NCBI GenBank assembly: GCA_017478485.1
Contig: JAFVDI010000031.1
Span: 248,001-312,000, forward strand
DNA from: Clostridiales bacterium
GTDB lineage: Bacteria; Bacillota; Clostridia; Saccharofermentanales; Saccharofermentanaceae
DNA length: 64,000 nucleotides
Direction: 5' to 3'
The translations under genes were made by a program, and so were the position numbers. Every line of letters begins with the position of its first letter. The first letter of the stretch is position 1. The notes beneath the pieces were generated by a model. That model was not told where the DNA came from. It saw only the letters and a program-made list of their open reading frames with translations, and searched no databases. Below, in pieces: positions 19,601 through 28,216 of the stretch.

Positions 19601-21953
19601 TTCTATTGGAAAAAGGGCTTTTCAAAACTGCACAAGTCTTACAAGCTTTAGCATTCCAAATGGTGTAACTTCAATTGGACGCAGTGCTTTTGAAAGATGC
19701 ACAGCCCTTACAAGCATTAGTATTCCTAATGGTGTGACCTCTGTTGGAGAAGAGGCTTTCTATGGTTGCAAGAAACTCAAGCAGATTTCAATACCTGCAA
19801 GTTTGACTGAAATCGGTGATGCGGCTTTCCAGTCTTGCGGCATTGAAGATATAACGATTCCTTCCGGAATAACATCGATAAATGAGAATACTTTCAAATC
19901 TTGCTCGAATCTGAAGAGGGTAGTACTGCCTGATGCAGAAGTCTCGCTTGGTAAACAGGCTTTTGCGAATAATGCCAGCCTCAGTTCTGTAATCCTTAAC
20001 AAGTCTTCATATAAAGACGCCGCGTTCACCGGATGTGCTTCAGATATCTATCACTATTATTATGACGTCTCTTACACTAACGACGGACACGGAACCGTCA
20101 GCGGAAAGAAGAGAAGCTATGGTACTGACGTTCTCGAGTTCGAGGTTGCTCCTGATGCCGGCTATGTTGTTGATAAGGTGACGGTAACGAGCGAAGGCAA
20201 AACGGTAGTTGTATCAACCAACAGCCAGGCTTCGTCGTTAAGCAGAAGTGGACGTGTAAGCAATAAAGCCGTATTTGCCAGAACAAAGAGCAGTGGTGAT
20301 TCTTACACTTACACAATGCCTGATTCTGATAATGGTGCTGTGGTCAAGGTTACGTTCAAAAAACTCTATATCGTCAAATCAGCTGAAAATGCTAACGGTA
20401 CCGTATCGTTCTCGAAGACTTCCGCATGCGCAGGTGAAGAGATAACTATTAACGCTACTCCTAATACTTGCTACGCAACGGGAGAAATAAAGGTAAACGG
20501 TGAGACGATTACAGGCAACAAGTTTACGATGCCTGAAGCGGATGTAACTGTCGAAGTTGCATTTAATGAATTGCCTCATGACCTGGATCATGTTGCGGCA
20601 AAGGATGCCACATGTACTGAGAAGGGCCATATTGAATACTGGAAGTGCACAAAGTGCGGACAGCTGTTCAAAGATTCAGAAGGCAAGGAGAAGATAAGCG
20701 AAGGTGATACGGTTGTTGCTTCGCTGGGTCACGATCTGAAGTGTCACGAAGAAACGGCACCGACTAAGGATGCTGCCGGAAATTTCGAGTACTACGAGTG
20801 CGACAGATGCCATAAGTGTTTCAAAGACGCTAAGGGAACACAGGAAGTCTCCAAAGATGATATGGTCATTCCTGCCATGAAGCATGAGCTGACTCATGTA
20901 GCGGCTAAGGCTGCAACATGTACGGAGGCCGGCAATGTTGAGTATTACGTATGTAAAGATGCTGATTGTCTTATTGAATCCGGCGGATGCGGCAAAAAAT
21001 ACAGCGACAAGTATGGTTTGAATGAGGTTGATGATGTTACCATCCCCGCTACTGGCCATCATACTCAGAAAGTCGAAGCCAAGGCTCCCACATGTACCGG
21101 CAAAGGTAATATCGAATACTGGAAATGTCCTGACTGCGGACATCTCTTCAAGAATTCTGAAGCTACAGAAGAGATTGAAGCAAAAGACACAGTAATCGCC
21201 GCGCTTGGTCATGATCCGAAACACATTGAGGCCAAGGCCGAGACTTATCAGAAGGATGGAAACAAAGAACATTATGAGTGCCAGCGCGATGGGTGCCAAA
21301 AGAAGTTCTGGGATGAGGAATGCACGGAAGAGGCATCTGACGTTGAAATCATCATTCCGGCCATAGGCGCAGCAGAACTTGATGAGGTGGCAATTGTAGG
21401 TGATCTTAAATACAAGGTTACTTACCCTGCGACTGACGGTACCGGAACTGTATCGGTAATCGGTGTTGAAAACAAAACCGCAACAGTAGTGATTCCGTCT
21501 ACGGTCGAGATCAAAGAGAGCAACTATAAGGTTAACAGGATAGCTGCCAAGGCTTTCTATGGAAACAAGATTATAAGGACGCTTTCCATAGGTGCCAATG
21601 TAAGATACATTGACAATTATGCCTTCTACGGATGCTCGAATCTGATCAAGGTAGCGGGCGGCAAGTACCTTGAGACGATAGGATCGAGGGCATTTGCTTA
21701 CTGCAAGAAGCTGAAGGTGTTCTCGATTGCTTCTGCAAATCTCAGGAAGATTGGTGCTTATGCATTCTATAAAGATAAGAAACTGAAGACTATCTACATT
21801 AAGAACACCATCAGGCTTACAAAGGCCGGAGTGAAGAAGTCTCTCAAGGGTTCTTCCGTAAAGAAGGTGAAAGTAAAGAAGGCTAAAGTAAAGGCTTATA
21901 AGAAGATCTTTAAGAAGTCTAATTCCGGAAGAAAAGTCAAAGTTAAGAAGTGA
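16659..21953 (+). CDS. Large secreted BspA-like leucine-rich-repeat surface protein
   Basis: 1764 residues with a signal peptide (about 1-30). Four modules start with G(T/P)CG followed by LTI(S/T)GSG(A/D/K/N)M and then carry runs of BspA-type LRR_5 repeats (pattern VTSIGxxAFxxCxxLxxIxIPxxV). Between modules lie beta-repeat segments of the InlB B-repeat kind (NDGxGTISGK, YGTD). Around residues 1300-1570 are five Cys-rich repeats (ATCTxxGxxEYWxCxxCG-like, each ending near GH), then a last LRR block and a strongly basic, Val/Lys-rich tail. There is no LPXTG. Likely exported and cell-surface associated, with adhesion or ligand binding as inferred role. Base composition is more AT-rich than in neighbouring genes, which hints at a different history. 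Confidence 0.85.
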   Translation: MRNSKIKVLVVFLSVCFAFSLFPSRVDLAATVIAKGTCGAKINWSLSDNGTLTISGSGAMSDYIGVGQGDGTYADDVPWRNYRNQIKNVVFSGSITTIGGNAFYDCTQITSITIPNTVTAIRDFAFDNCKKLSSVTISTKATTIGMSAFAGCSSLHEITIPASVKTIGSGAFRESGLESIVIPSGVTVISDGLFEQCYDLREATVAGNITSIGDSAFACTSISEFNIPATTKTIGPNAFNYCSNLYKVTIPDSVTSIGYAAFSDCGYLSEVTISSGVTTISEQCFAFCYELSKVNIPDSVTKIEDGAFSSCFNLKSIVIPESVTEIGSGAFNSCTTLKSVALNKNAYSQSAFPELSQSIFHYYYGVTYANDGNGTISGKTSTYGTDVVDFSITPKTDYVLNKVTLTDSDKTVELKPGRNGKYTMPDADTSATVKATFRPENMSGPCGSNLEWAFDNDSTLTITGSGDMTNWTSLNEVPWYDVRDKIKTVYISGDVTSIGNFAFGGCTSLTDLYYENSEENWNKVVVGSNNESLSSARTHFTYTITVSPVTHGEVKTTADKAFAGKEISVSVTPDSGYITDPIKVNGNPITGNKFKMPSENVEVTVTFRKPVTSGTCGSNLSWSYDDGTLTISGSGKMYNFTDLNDVPWKDVRYTINTVVLSDKMTSIGNYAFADCYIVDYVEIPGCVTEIGVKAFENTGLIRIIIPDGVESIGNSAFGNCKELESVVLNHDAFRQEAFPGLPSTAFHYYFDISYAGDGHGTVSGKTRTYGTDILELTINPDEYYSLDKITLSDGNKTVVLSPYSPEKYQMPDMNQSATLSATFRTSVLSGTCGDNLTWEFAGDTLTISGSGNMYDFTGVGISGPGSPDDDCPWKDCRSRITTVVFSGDVTSIGAYAFAGCSKLKNISIPATVTLIGSAAFGECAFETLTVPDTVKQLGEDLFYDCTSLKSATLPSGITKIGDLMFSGCSQLTSVSFPDKITSIGKRAFQNCTSLTSFSIPNGVTSIGRSAFERCTALTSISIPNGVTSVGEEAFYGCKKLKQISIPASLTEIGDAAFQSCGIEDITIPSGITSINENTFKSCSNLKRVVLPDAEVSLGKQAFANNASLSSVILNKSSYKDAAFTGCASDIYHYYYDVSYTNDGHGTVSGKKRSYGTDVLEFEVAPDAGYVVDKVTVTSEGKTVVVSTNSQASSLSRSGRVSNKAVFARTKSSGDSYTYTMPDSDNGAVVKVTFKKLYIVKSAENANGTVSFSKTSACAGEEITINATPNTCYATGEIKVNGETITGNKFTMPEADVTVEVAFNELPHDLDHVAAKDATCTEKGHIEYWKCTKCGQLFKDSEGKEKISEGDTVVASLGHDLKCHEETAPTKDAAGNFEYYECDRCHKCFKDAKGTQEVSKDDMVIPAMKHELTHVAAKAATCTEAGNVEYYVCKDADCLIESGGCGKKYSDKYGLNEVDDVTIPATGHHTQKVEAKAPTCTGKGNIEYWKCPDCGHLFKNSEATEEIEAKDTVIAALGHDPKHIEAKAETYQKDGNKEHYECQRDGCQKKFWDEECTEEASDVEIIIPAIGAAELDEVAIVGDLKYKVTYPATDGTGTVSVIGVENKTATVVIPSTVEIKESNYKVNRIAAKAFYGNKIIRTLSIGANVRYIDNYAFYGCSNLIKVAGGKYLETIGSRAFAYCKKLKVFSIASANLRKIGAYAFYKDKKLKTIYIKNTIRLTKAGVKKSLKGSSVKKVKVKKAKVKAYKKIFKKSNSGRKVKVKK

Positions 21954-21960
21954 TCAAACG

Positions 21961-21994
21961 AAAAACGGCTTGCCAAAACGGTAAGCCGTTTTTT
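21961..21994 (+). terminator. Terminator after the large LRR protein
   Basis: AAAAACGGCTTGCC pairs with GGTAAGCCGTTTTTT around AAAAC, with one G-U pair. Because of the A-run on the left it can also work for the opposite strand, that is for the tRNA-Leu gene. Confidence 0.9.
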
Positions 21995-21996
21995 AT

Positions 21997-22081
<85 letters not shown>

Positions 22082-22093
22082 ATATGCCTGACT

Positions 22094-22102
22094 ATTATAG
22101 CA
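22094..22102 (-). promoter_or_regulatory. Extended -10 promoter of tRNA-Leu
   Basis: The minus strand reads TGCTATAAT, an extended -10 element, ending 12 bases before the mature tRNA 5' end. No good -35 box is visible. Confidence 0.6.
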
Positions 22103-22153
22103 AATAAAGCGCAAAAGTGATGAAAAAGGGAATAAAAATCAAATGAAAGAAAG

Positions 22154-22182
22154 TTGACAATTGAATTTTCAGTTGATAGCAT
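22154..22182 (+). promoter_or_regulatory. Promoter of the DeoR-type regulator gene
   Basis: -35 box TTGACA (22154-22159), 17 bases, -10 box TAGCAT (22177-22182). The ATG follows only 7 bases after the -10 box, so the transcript would be leaderless or nearly so. Confidence 0.65.
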
Positions 22183-22189
22183 TTTAAAC

Positions 22190-22966
22190 ATGAGCATCAC
22201 AGACAGAAGAAAACAGATCCTCGATGTTCTCTCGGCGGAAGGAGAGATAAATACGACGGTCCTCTCGGAACGTCTAGGCGTCACCGGCGCCACTTTGAGG
22301 ACAGATATCAGGGCGCTTGAGCGCGAGGGCGCGATCGTCCGATTCCACGGAGGAATAAGGCTTCCGAGAAAGACGCTGTCTTACAGCGGCGAGAACTACA
22401 TGGTGCGCGCCGTAACCCATGTCGAACTGAAGAACCAGATCGGAAAAGCGGCGGCGGATCTTGTTGCTGACGGTTCCACGATCTTCATGGATGCCAGTTC
22501 GACGACTTTTCATATGATACCTTTCCTGCAGTCGCGAAAGAACGTTACCGTCGTTACCAACGGCATTCACACCGCGATGGAGCTTCAGCGCTGCAGCAAC
22601 TTCAAGTCCGTAATCATCCTCGGAGGGATGCTAAGACCGCATTCCGGCGCTATCGAGGGCCTTTCATGCAAGGAAATGATCGGAAGGCTTTCAGCCGATA
22701 TCTATTTCGTTTCCGGAAACGGTTTTTCACCTGAATCAGGCCTTTCGGGAGATAATTTCTACGAGCTCGAATTAAAGCGTCTCTGTGCCGAAAGAGCCAA
22801 GAGGATAGCGGCTCTTATCGACTCCACCAAGCTCATGACGGATTCGGCTTCGTCCTTTATCTCTGCGGATAAGATCGACTATCTCATAACGGATTCGGGC
22901 GCTTCTGAAGAGAGCGTAAGGAAATGCAGGGAAAAAGGCCTCAATGTTATCGTGGCTGAAGCCTGA
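22190..22966 (+). CDS. DeoR family transcriptional regulator
   Basis: 258 residues from ATG 22190. An upstream in-frame TTG at 22154 is part of the -35 box and is not the start. The N-terminal DeoR winged helix (DRRKQILDVLSAEGEI, then LSERLGVTGATLRTDIRALE and the GGI loop) is followed by the sugar-phosphate sensor domain with DASSTT, VVTNG and a GG-M-R segment. Such proteins repress sugar-use genes and respond to phosphorylated sugars. No ribosome binding site precedes the ATG. It is upstream of the SASA-like gene but on a separate promoter. Its target is unknown. Confidence 0.88.
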   Translation: MSITDRRKQILDVLSAEGEINTTVLSERLGVTGATLRTDIRALEREGAIVRFHGGIRLPRKTLSYSGENYMVRAVTHVELKNQIGKAAADLVADGSTIFMDASSTTFHMIPFLQSRKNVTVVTNGIHTAMELQRCSNFKSVIILGGMLRPHSGAIEGLSCKEMIGRLSADIYFVSGNGFSPESGLSGDNFYELELKRLCAERAKRIAALIDSTKLMTDSASSFISADKIDYLITDSGASEESVRKCREKGLNVIVAEA

Positions 22967-22980
22967 TTTATCATATTTTT

Positions 22981-23008
22981 TTGTTTCCAAGTCTTTTTAA
23001 TGTATAAT
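22981..23008 (+). promoter_or_regulatory. Promoter of the SASA-like/araC/folate unit
   Basis: -35 box TTGTTT (22981-22986), 16 bases, -10 box TATAAT (23003-23008). No terminator is visible between this point and folK, so it may drive the whole unit. Confidence 0.65.
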
Positions 23009-23045
23009 AATCTGATATAGTTAGATTTTCTATGAGGTCAGAATT

Positions 23046-25307
23046 ATGCAGAACAGTCCTATTTCCGTTCCTTGCTGGCTGGGCAGCAAATGCGTTTTCC
23101 AGCAGGGAGTACCTTTTAAGATAGAAGGTTTCGCGGCTCCTTCCGCGACAGTCACCCTTGAGATAACCAAGGATCCTACTGACGGCAGAAAGGTCAGTAA
23201 GCTCGATACCGATTACGGTGTCATCTTAAGCCGTGAGGTCACGACGTCATCCAAGGGCCGTTTTGTTTTCGAGGTTCCTGCATACAAGGCTTCCTCAGAT
23301 GCTTATTCGTTCACGTTCAAGTGTCTTACGGATACGCTTACCATGACCGACATCAGGTGCGGCGACGTGTGGGTCTTCCTGGGTTCTGAATTCCTTTCAG
23401 TTCCGATGAAGGATGCAAACGCCACCAAGACGCCCATGAAGCGCAAGGTAATGAACTACCTGAGATTCTTCACACCTTCGAGATCAGGTCTTGAAGGCGA
23501 CGAGAAGATCTATCCCGTAACTCCCAAGGACCGCTACGAGAATGCTCACTGGATCAAGGTAACCGATACCGCTGAGCTTTCCGAAGTATCGTCTTCTGCA
23601 TTTTCTTTTGCATACACTTTAAGTGACCAGATCTCTTATCCGGTAGGAGTCGTCGATCTTTCATGTGCCGATTCCACCATCATCAACTGGATCAGTTCCG
23701 AAGCGCTCGGAGCCGTTGAAGCACTCAAGGACATGCTCGTTACATTCGGCCTTTATCTTGACGATAAGGCTTATGAGAATCTGCTTGAGATCGACAAGCG
23801 CCGTGAGACAAAGGCTGAGCTCAAGGAGCAGCTCAAGAAGGTTACGGCTCAGGGTGACATCGACATTGCTCTTTCAGATGCGATCAAGCGCCTCGAGGGC
23901 AAGGATCCCGATGACATCAAGCCGCTCGACATCGATTTCCCTACATCAGGAGACAGTTCGCTCAATACGGCTAAGGGACACAAGGAAAACATCACTACCG
24001 ATACTGCCGAGCAGCTCGAATTCGACATGCTTCCCCAGTTTGAGGAGCGGGACGAGGAGAGGCTCAGGGCTGAAGATGAGAAGAATTACATCAGGCCCAA
24101 ATACCGTCTGGCTACGCTTTATAGACAGAAGCTCTATCCTCTCAGGGGACTTCCCGTAAGAGGTTTCTGCTTCTCGCCTGACAAGGGCGAACTTCTTTTC
24201 GACAGATATGATCTCTTCCTGATGGGACTCATGGTCACTCTGTCCAATACATTCGAGCCCAGACAGGTTTTCGATGATTCGGTAATGCCTTCTGTACTGT
24301 TCGTTTCAATGCATCCGAACGATGTTGATTTCAACAATCCTTACGGCGTTCTCGAATTCAACGAGAATTTCACCGCATTCACGAAGCTCCTTACTATGCC
24401 TTCCGGTATCGTAAGCCTTCATGACATGCTCCTTCCTGACAAGACGATAAGCTTTGTTCTCGGAACGAGACTTGCTACCATTGCGCTCGGCACCCACTTC
24501 TCGCCGAAGATGAGCAAGTCCTCACCCGAGCCTAACGATATTGAGATCGCAGGCGGAAAGAGGATCATCAAGTTCAGCAACTTAGGTTCCGGCCTTCGTA
24601 TCCCTGATACAGCAAGTGAGATCACCGGATTTGCGATCGCCGGTCCTGACAGGATCTTCTATCCAGCGCAGGCAAAGAGCCTTTACGGCATGTGCGTAAT
24701 GGTATGGCGCGATGACATCGAGAATCCCGAGTCCATCACTTACGGATTCTCACCGTTCCCTCACGATGCAACACTCAAGAACGGTGAAGGCCTTCCGATC
24801 CTGCCTTTCAGATTCGACAGGGATCCCGCGTACTTTGCGCCTGATCTCAGCTTTACCCGCTGCGACACTCTTGAGTTTGTCGGTAAGCGTACGCCTGAAT
24901 CCGATTTCGAGATGCTCGAGATCTACCGTACGTTCAAGGGTAAGGGCATCATCTCCGTTGACAACATCCATAAGCTTACCGGCAACGGTTCGCTGAGGAT
25001 CAGATATGAGACAGAGAAGTCACTTTACGGTTTCGAACCGTGCCTTGAATATGCATCTCTCTTTGCGCCCATCGAGATCTATGGCAGAAAGAGGATCGCG
25101 CTGACTGTATTCAATCCTGACCAGAAGAAGAAAAAGCTCATTATCGAGGATTTCGGCGAGGCGGAGATCAGACAGCAGCTCAACTGGCAGACAATAGTCC
25201 TGAACTACAACGACGAAGGCCCCATCAAGTTCTCAAAGCTCAGGATCTATATAGAAGATAATGACCGTAACGGCGAGATCTACATCGACAGCATCAATTT
25301 CATCTGA
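23046..25307 (+). CDS. Sialate O-acetylesterase-like protein lacking the catalytic residues
   Basis: 753 residues, no signal peptide, probably cytoplasmic. The N-terminal beta-sandwich (VFQQGVPFKIEGFAAPSATV) and the blocks GDVW..G....PM (106-121) and YPVGVVDLS..DSTIINW (198-215) follow the SASA carbohydrate-esterase layout. The GQSNM nucleophile motif is GSEFL: Ser is replaced by Glu115. The DxHP motif reads MLLP (461-464), so His is replaced by Leu463. A charged, likely disordered insertion occupies about 240-345. The C-terminal 130 residues look like a galactose-binding-type beta-sandwich. It is therefore likely a binding or sensing protein rather than an esterase. The araC-type regulator gene follows 12 bases later. 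Confidence 0.65.
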   Translation: MQNSPISVPCWLGSKCVFQQGVPFKIEGFAAPSATVTLEITKDPTDGRKVSKLDTDYGVILSREVTTSSKGRFVFEVPAYKASSDAYSFTFKCLTDTLTMTDIRCGDVWVFLGSEFLSVPMKDANATKTPMKRKVMNYLRFFTPSRSGLEGDEKIYPVTPKDRYENAHWIKVTDTAELSEVSSSAFSFAYTLSDQISYPVGVVDLSCADSTIINWISSEALGAVEALKDMLVTFGLYLDDKAYENLLEIDKRRETKAELKEQLKKVTAQGDIDIALSDAIKRLEGKDPDDIKPLDIDFPTSGDSSLNTAKGHKENITTDTAEQLEFDMLPQFEERDEERLRAEDEKNYIRPKYRLATLYRQKLYPLRGLPVRGFCFSPDKGELLFDRYDLFLMGLMVTLSNTFEPRQVFDDSVMPSVLFVSMHPNDVDFNNPYGVLEFNENFTAFTKLLTMPSGIVSLHDMLLPDKTISFVLGTRLATIALGTHFSPKMSKSSPEPNDIEIAGGKRIIKFSNLGSGLRIPDTASEITGFAIAGPDRIFYPAQAKSLYGMCVMVWRDDIENPESITYGFSPFPHDATLKNGEGLPILPFRFDRDPAYFAPDLSFTRCDTLEFVGKRTPESDFEMLEIYRTFKGKGIISVDNIHKLTGNGSLRIRYETEKSLYGFEPCLEYASLFAPIEIYGRKRIALTVFNPDQKKKKLIIEDFGEAEIRQQLNWQTIVLNYNDEGPIKFSKLRIYIEDNDRNGEIYIDSINFI

Positions 25308-25319
25308 TTGGAGGAAAAG

Positions 25320-26324
25320 ATGGCAAACAAACTGCTTTCGGCCATAGAAGACGGAGTCTTTTTGTCAGCGGGCTCAGTACCTGTTGTTATCGAGGGCATT
25401 GAACATACCTACGACACCGGAGATTCACTTCCTTCGGAGAGTGCCCATAATTCGCACGAGCTTTTGTATCTGCGTGACGGCGAGATAGAACTGTCAGTTG
25501 ACGGCGGCGGCAAGATGAAGCTTGGCAAAGGCTCTACGATAGTCATCAGGCCTCTCGTCAAGCACAGGCTCGTCGTAAAGTCCGGCAAGGCTGACATGCT
25601 CAATCTGTATTTCGGTTTTATCCACGATACGAAGGAACTTTCCGCTGCCCGTGAAGGCATAGGAAACATGCCTGAGAACAAGCCCGAAAAGTCAAAGAAT
25701 GCAGGCCCGTCCGTGGCGATCCCCGGATCGATGGCGCAGATCTCGCTTGAGAGTTTCCTTAAGTTTGCGGATCTCGGACTTACTGAAGACAACGAAATGA
25801 CGAGCCATCCGTGCTTTATCGTTACAGGCTCGGAGAAGACGGAGATAAGCCATCTCGCGGAAAGAATAGTTTCCGAGATGAAGTCTTCGAGATACTCCAA
25901 GGAGCTCATGATCCAGACTCTCACGGTAGAGCTCATGATCAACCTTTCGCGCGCGATGCGTAATGAGTGGGAGGAGAACATCAGGGTCAAGACCGGTAAG
26001 GCAAAGGAGCTTGTTGCCATTGCCAGACAGTATATGGACGCGAACTTTGACCAGGGAGTAACTGTTGCTCAGGCCGCGCAGTATGTTTTCCTGAGCCAGG
26101 GATATTTCACGAGGGCTTTCGTTCACGAGATGGGAATAAGCCCGATGAATTACCTCATGAAGAAGAGGATAGAGCGTGCCTGCTCGCTTCTGGAGAATAA
26201 CGAGATAAAGGTTTCTGCAATCTCACTGCAGTCCGGCTTCTCATCTCCGCAGCGTTTCAACGTTGCATTCAGGAAGCTCATGGGAATGACGCCCATGGAG
26301 TACAGAAAGCTTCACTTAAAGTAA
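25320..26324 (+). CDS. AraC family transcriptional regulator
   Basis: 334 residues from ATG 25320; the in-frame TTG at 25308 is part of the GGAGG ribosome binding site. An N-terminal cupin-like ligand domain ([18 protein letters not shown]) is followed by an insertion. The C-terminal double helix-turn-helix (about 232-330) has the typical [22 protein letters not shown] and [25 protein letters not shown] patterns, cited here in part. It lies between the SASA-like gene (12 bases) and folE (16 bases), suggesting co-transcription. A carbohydrate-responsive role is plausible but unproven. Confidence 0.9.
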   Translation: MANKLLSAIEDGVFLSAGSVPVVIEGIEHTYDTGDSLPSESAHNSHELLYLRDGEIELSVDGGGKMKLGKGSTIVIRPLVKHRLVVKSGKADMLNLYFGFIHDTKELSAAREGIGNMPENKPEKSKNAGPSVAIPGSMAQISLESFLKFADLGLTEDNEMTSHPCFIVTGSEKTEISHLAERIVSEMKSSRYSKELMIQTLTVELMINLSRAMRNEWEENIRVKTGKAKELVAIARQYMDANFDQGVTVAQAAQYVFLSQGYFTRAFVHEMGISPMNYLMKKRIERACSLLENNEIKVSAISLQSGFSSPQRFNVAFRKLMGMTPMEYRKLHLK

Positions 26325-26340
26325 GGAAGGTTTTGGTTCA

Positions 26341-26964
26341 ATGTACGATTTCGAAAACGATAATTCGATCCCTGAGGAAAGCAAGAAGAACATGGATCTC
26401 CCGAAGATCGAGAGAGCCGTCAGGGACATTCTCGAGGCTATAGGAGAGGATCCCGAAAGGGAAGGATTATTAGATACTCCCCAGAGAGTTGCGAGAATGT
26501 ATGCTGAAGTCTTTGCAGGCCTTCACAGGGACATCTCAAAGGATATCAAGGTCTTCCACGGTGAAGGCAATGACGAGATGATCCTTATCGGCGATATCCC
26601 GTTCTATTCAATGTGCGAGCATCACCTTCTTCCTTTCCACGGAAAGGCACATGTGGTTTATATCCCGAGAGACGGCAAGATCTTCGGCCTTTCAAAGGTC
26701 GCAAGGATCGTAGATACGCTTTCCAGAAAGCCCCAGCTTCAGGAAAAGCTCACATCGGAGATCGCAGATGCGATCGAGCACGCAGTAGATGCGAGATCGG
26801 TATGTGTCGTACTTGAAGCAGAGCACCTTTGCATGACTATGCGCGGCATCAGAAAGCCGGGCTCAAAGACTGTCACTTCCGCCATGAGAGGCGGCTGCAG
26901 GACAGACCTCAGAACACGCAACGAAGCGCTTGCTCTGATCAACAGGCAGCGTTCGGGAGTGTGA
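26341..26964 (+). CDS. folE: GTP cyclohydrolase I (FolE type)
   Basis: 207 residues. The zinc and active-site segment [15 protein letters not shown] and the substrate segment [20 protein letters not shown] are intact, and the end contains GGCRTD. It converts GTP to dihydroneopterin triphosphate, the first step of folate synthesis. It is the first of four consecutive folate genes (folE-folP-folB-folK) and directly follows the AraC gene. Confidence 0.96.
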   Translation: MYDFENDNSIPEESKKNMDLPKIERAVRDILEAIGEDPEREGLLDTPQRVARMYAEVFAGLHRDISKDIKVFHGEGNDEMILIGDIPFYSMCEHHLLPFHGKAHVVYIPRDGKIFGLSKVARIVDTLSRKPQLQEKLTSEIADAIEHAVDARSVCVVLEAEHLCMTMRGIRKPGSKTVTSAMRGGCRTDLRTRNEALALINRQRSGV

Positions 26965-26971
26965 TCTTTTC

Positions 26972-27844
26972 GTGATTTGTTCTGATAACAGATTTACAGG
27001 CGTTTACAAGTGCCGGGACAAAGAACTCCGGATCGGAAAAAAGACCCTCATAATGGGCATTTTAAACTGTACGCCTGATTCGTTTTCCGACGGCGGAAGA
27101 TTTACCGCGCTTGATACCTGCATGAAGCAGGCTGAACTGATGGTCAGCAGCGGATGCGATGTGATCGATATCGGAGGCGAGGCTACAAACCCCAAGTTTA
27201 AGCCCATTTCCGCAGAAGAGGAGATCTCAAGGATCGTTCCGGTGATCACTGCACTCCGCAGGGAATACGATATCCCTCTTTCTGTTGATACATATAAGGC
27301 TGAAGCCGCAAAGGCCGCTCTTGACTGCGGCTGCGACATAATAAACGACATCACCGGACTTCTCGGTGATGCGGATATGGCAAAGACAGTGGCGTCATAT
27401 GGTGCCGGCGTGATACTGATGTTCAATTCCCGAACAAACGGAGCCGGCGAAAACGATCCCGGTTGCGATATCTTAAAGCGTGCTGAGGATGAGCTCTGTA
27501 AGAGCATTGAAAAGGCTCATGAAGCAAGCATTCCGGACTGCAGCATAATGACCGATCCGGGCATCGGGTTCGGAACTTCCAGAGAGCAGGACGGAGCACT
27601 GACTAAAGGCGTTTCCAGACTCGGATTTGATGGAAGGTATCCTGTTCTTTACGCAGCATCGCGAAAGAGATACGCAAAAGCACTTGCCGGAAAAGAAAAC
27701 ATTACCGAAGCAGAGCTTGACATGATCACCGCGGGACTCAGCGTCACCGCCGCTGCTGCAGGCGCTGCCATGGTCAGGGTACATGACGTATCGTGCTCGA
27801 GAATGGCGCTTAATGCTTTTGACAGCGAGTTTTACGGCAGGTAA
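26972..27844 (+). CDS. folP: Dihydropteroate synthase (divergent loop 2)
   Basis: 290 residues, GTG start. The TIM-barrel DHPS has loop 1 ILNCTPDSFSDGG, IND at strand 4, DPGIGFG, SRK and VRVHDV at the end. It joins p-aminobenzoate to the pterin pyrophosphate. Loop 2, usually GGESTRPG, reads GGEATNPK, and the segment usually MHxRG reads MFNSR. These changes fall in the substrate and sulfonamide region. The N-terminus is about 20 residues longer than usual. It is tightly packed between folE (7-base gap) and folB (12-base gap). Confidence 0.9.
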   Translation: MICSDNRFTGVYKCRDKELRIGKKTLIMGILNCTPDSFSDGGRFTALDTCMKQAELMVSSGCDVIDIGGEATNPKFKPISAEEEISRIVPVITALRREYDIPLSVDTYKAEAAKAALDCGCDIINDITGLLGDADMAKTVASYGAGVILMFNSRTNGAGENDPGCDILKRAEDELCKSIEKAHEASIPDCSIMTDPGIGFGTSREQDGALTKGVSRLGFDGRYPVLYAASRKRYAKALAGKENITEAELDMITAGLSVTAAAAGAAMVRVHDVSCSRMALNAFDSEFYGR

Positions 27845-27856
27845 AGGAGAAGGCAC

Positions 27857-28216
27857 ATGGATTCGATCGTACTCAAGAACATGATCTTCTTCGGACATAC
27901 CGGTGTCTTTGAAGAGGAGAAGGTAAAAGGGCAGAAGTTCGTAATTACCATAGAGATCAGGTTCGACAGGATAAAGGGATGTGACACGGACAACCTTTCC
28001 GATACCGCTGATTACTCGGTCATTTGCGATAAGGCCAAGGAGATAGTCGAAAACGATTCCGGCGATCTCATAGAGCATCTGGCGCAGCTCCTTGCGGACA
28101 TGGTGCTCGCTGAAGTACCGGATGCGTCTTCGTGCGTGATAACCGTAGGTAAGCCCGATGCCCCTGTGGTTGCAGTGTTCCAGACGATGGAGGTCAGGAT
28201 TGAGCGGACAAGATGA
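27857..28216 (+). CDS. folB: Dihydroneopterin aldolase
   Basis: 119 residues, the family length. It begins with DSIVLKNMIFFGHTGVFEEE, where the usual HGxxxxE reads FFGHTGVFEEE. The central segment has SDTADYSVICDKAK, and the end has the KPDAPV sheet. It cleaves dihydroneopterin to the hydroxymethyl-pterin used by FolK. Its 3' end overlaps the folK start by 17 bases. Confidence 0.94.
   Translation: MDSIVLKNMIFFGHTGVFEEEKVKGQKFVITIEIRFDRIKGCDTDNLSDTADYSVICDKAKEIVENDSGDLIEHLAQLLADMVLAEVPDASSCVITVGKPDAPVVAVFQTMEVRIERTR

Noticed and set aside
16659..21953. Transposon or prophage as explanation for the AT-richer LRR gene
   Set aside because: No transposase, integrase, terminal repeats or target duplication is visible around it; the composition shift alone does not show a mobile element.
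25308..25319. Upstream TTG start of the AraC gene
   Set aside because: The codons TTG GAG GAA AAG are the ribosome binding site of ATG 25320. The same situation was found at 28726 (real start 28738) and 63117 (real start 63132).
26325..26340. Folate riboswitch before folE
   Set aside because: Only 16 bases separate the AraC gene from folE, enough for a ribosome binding site only.
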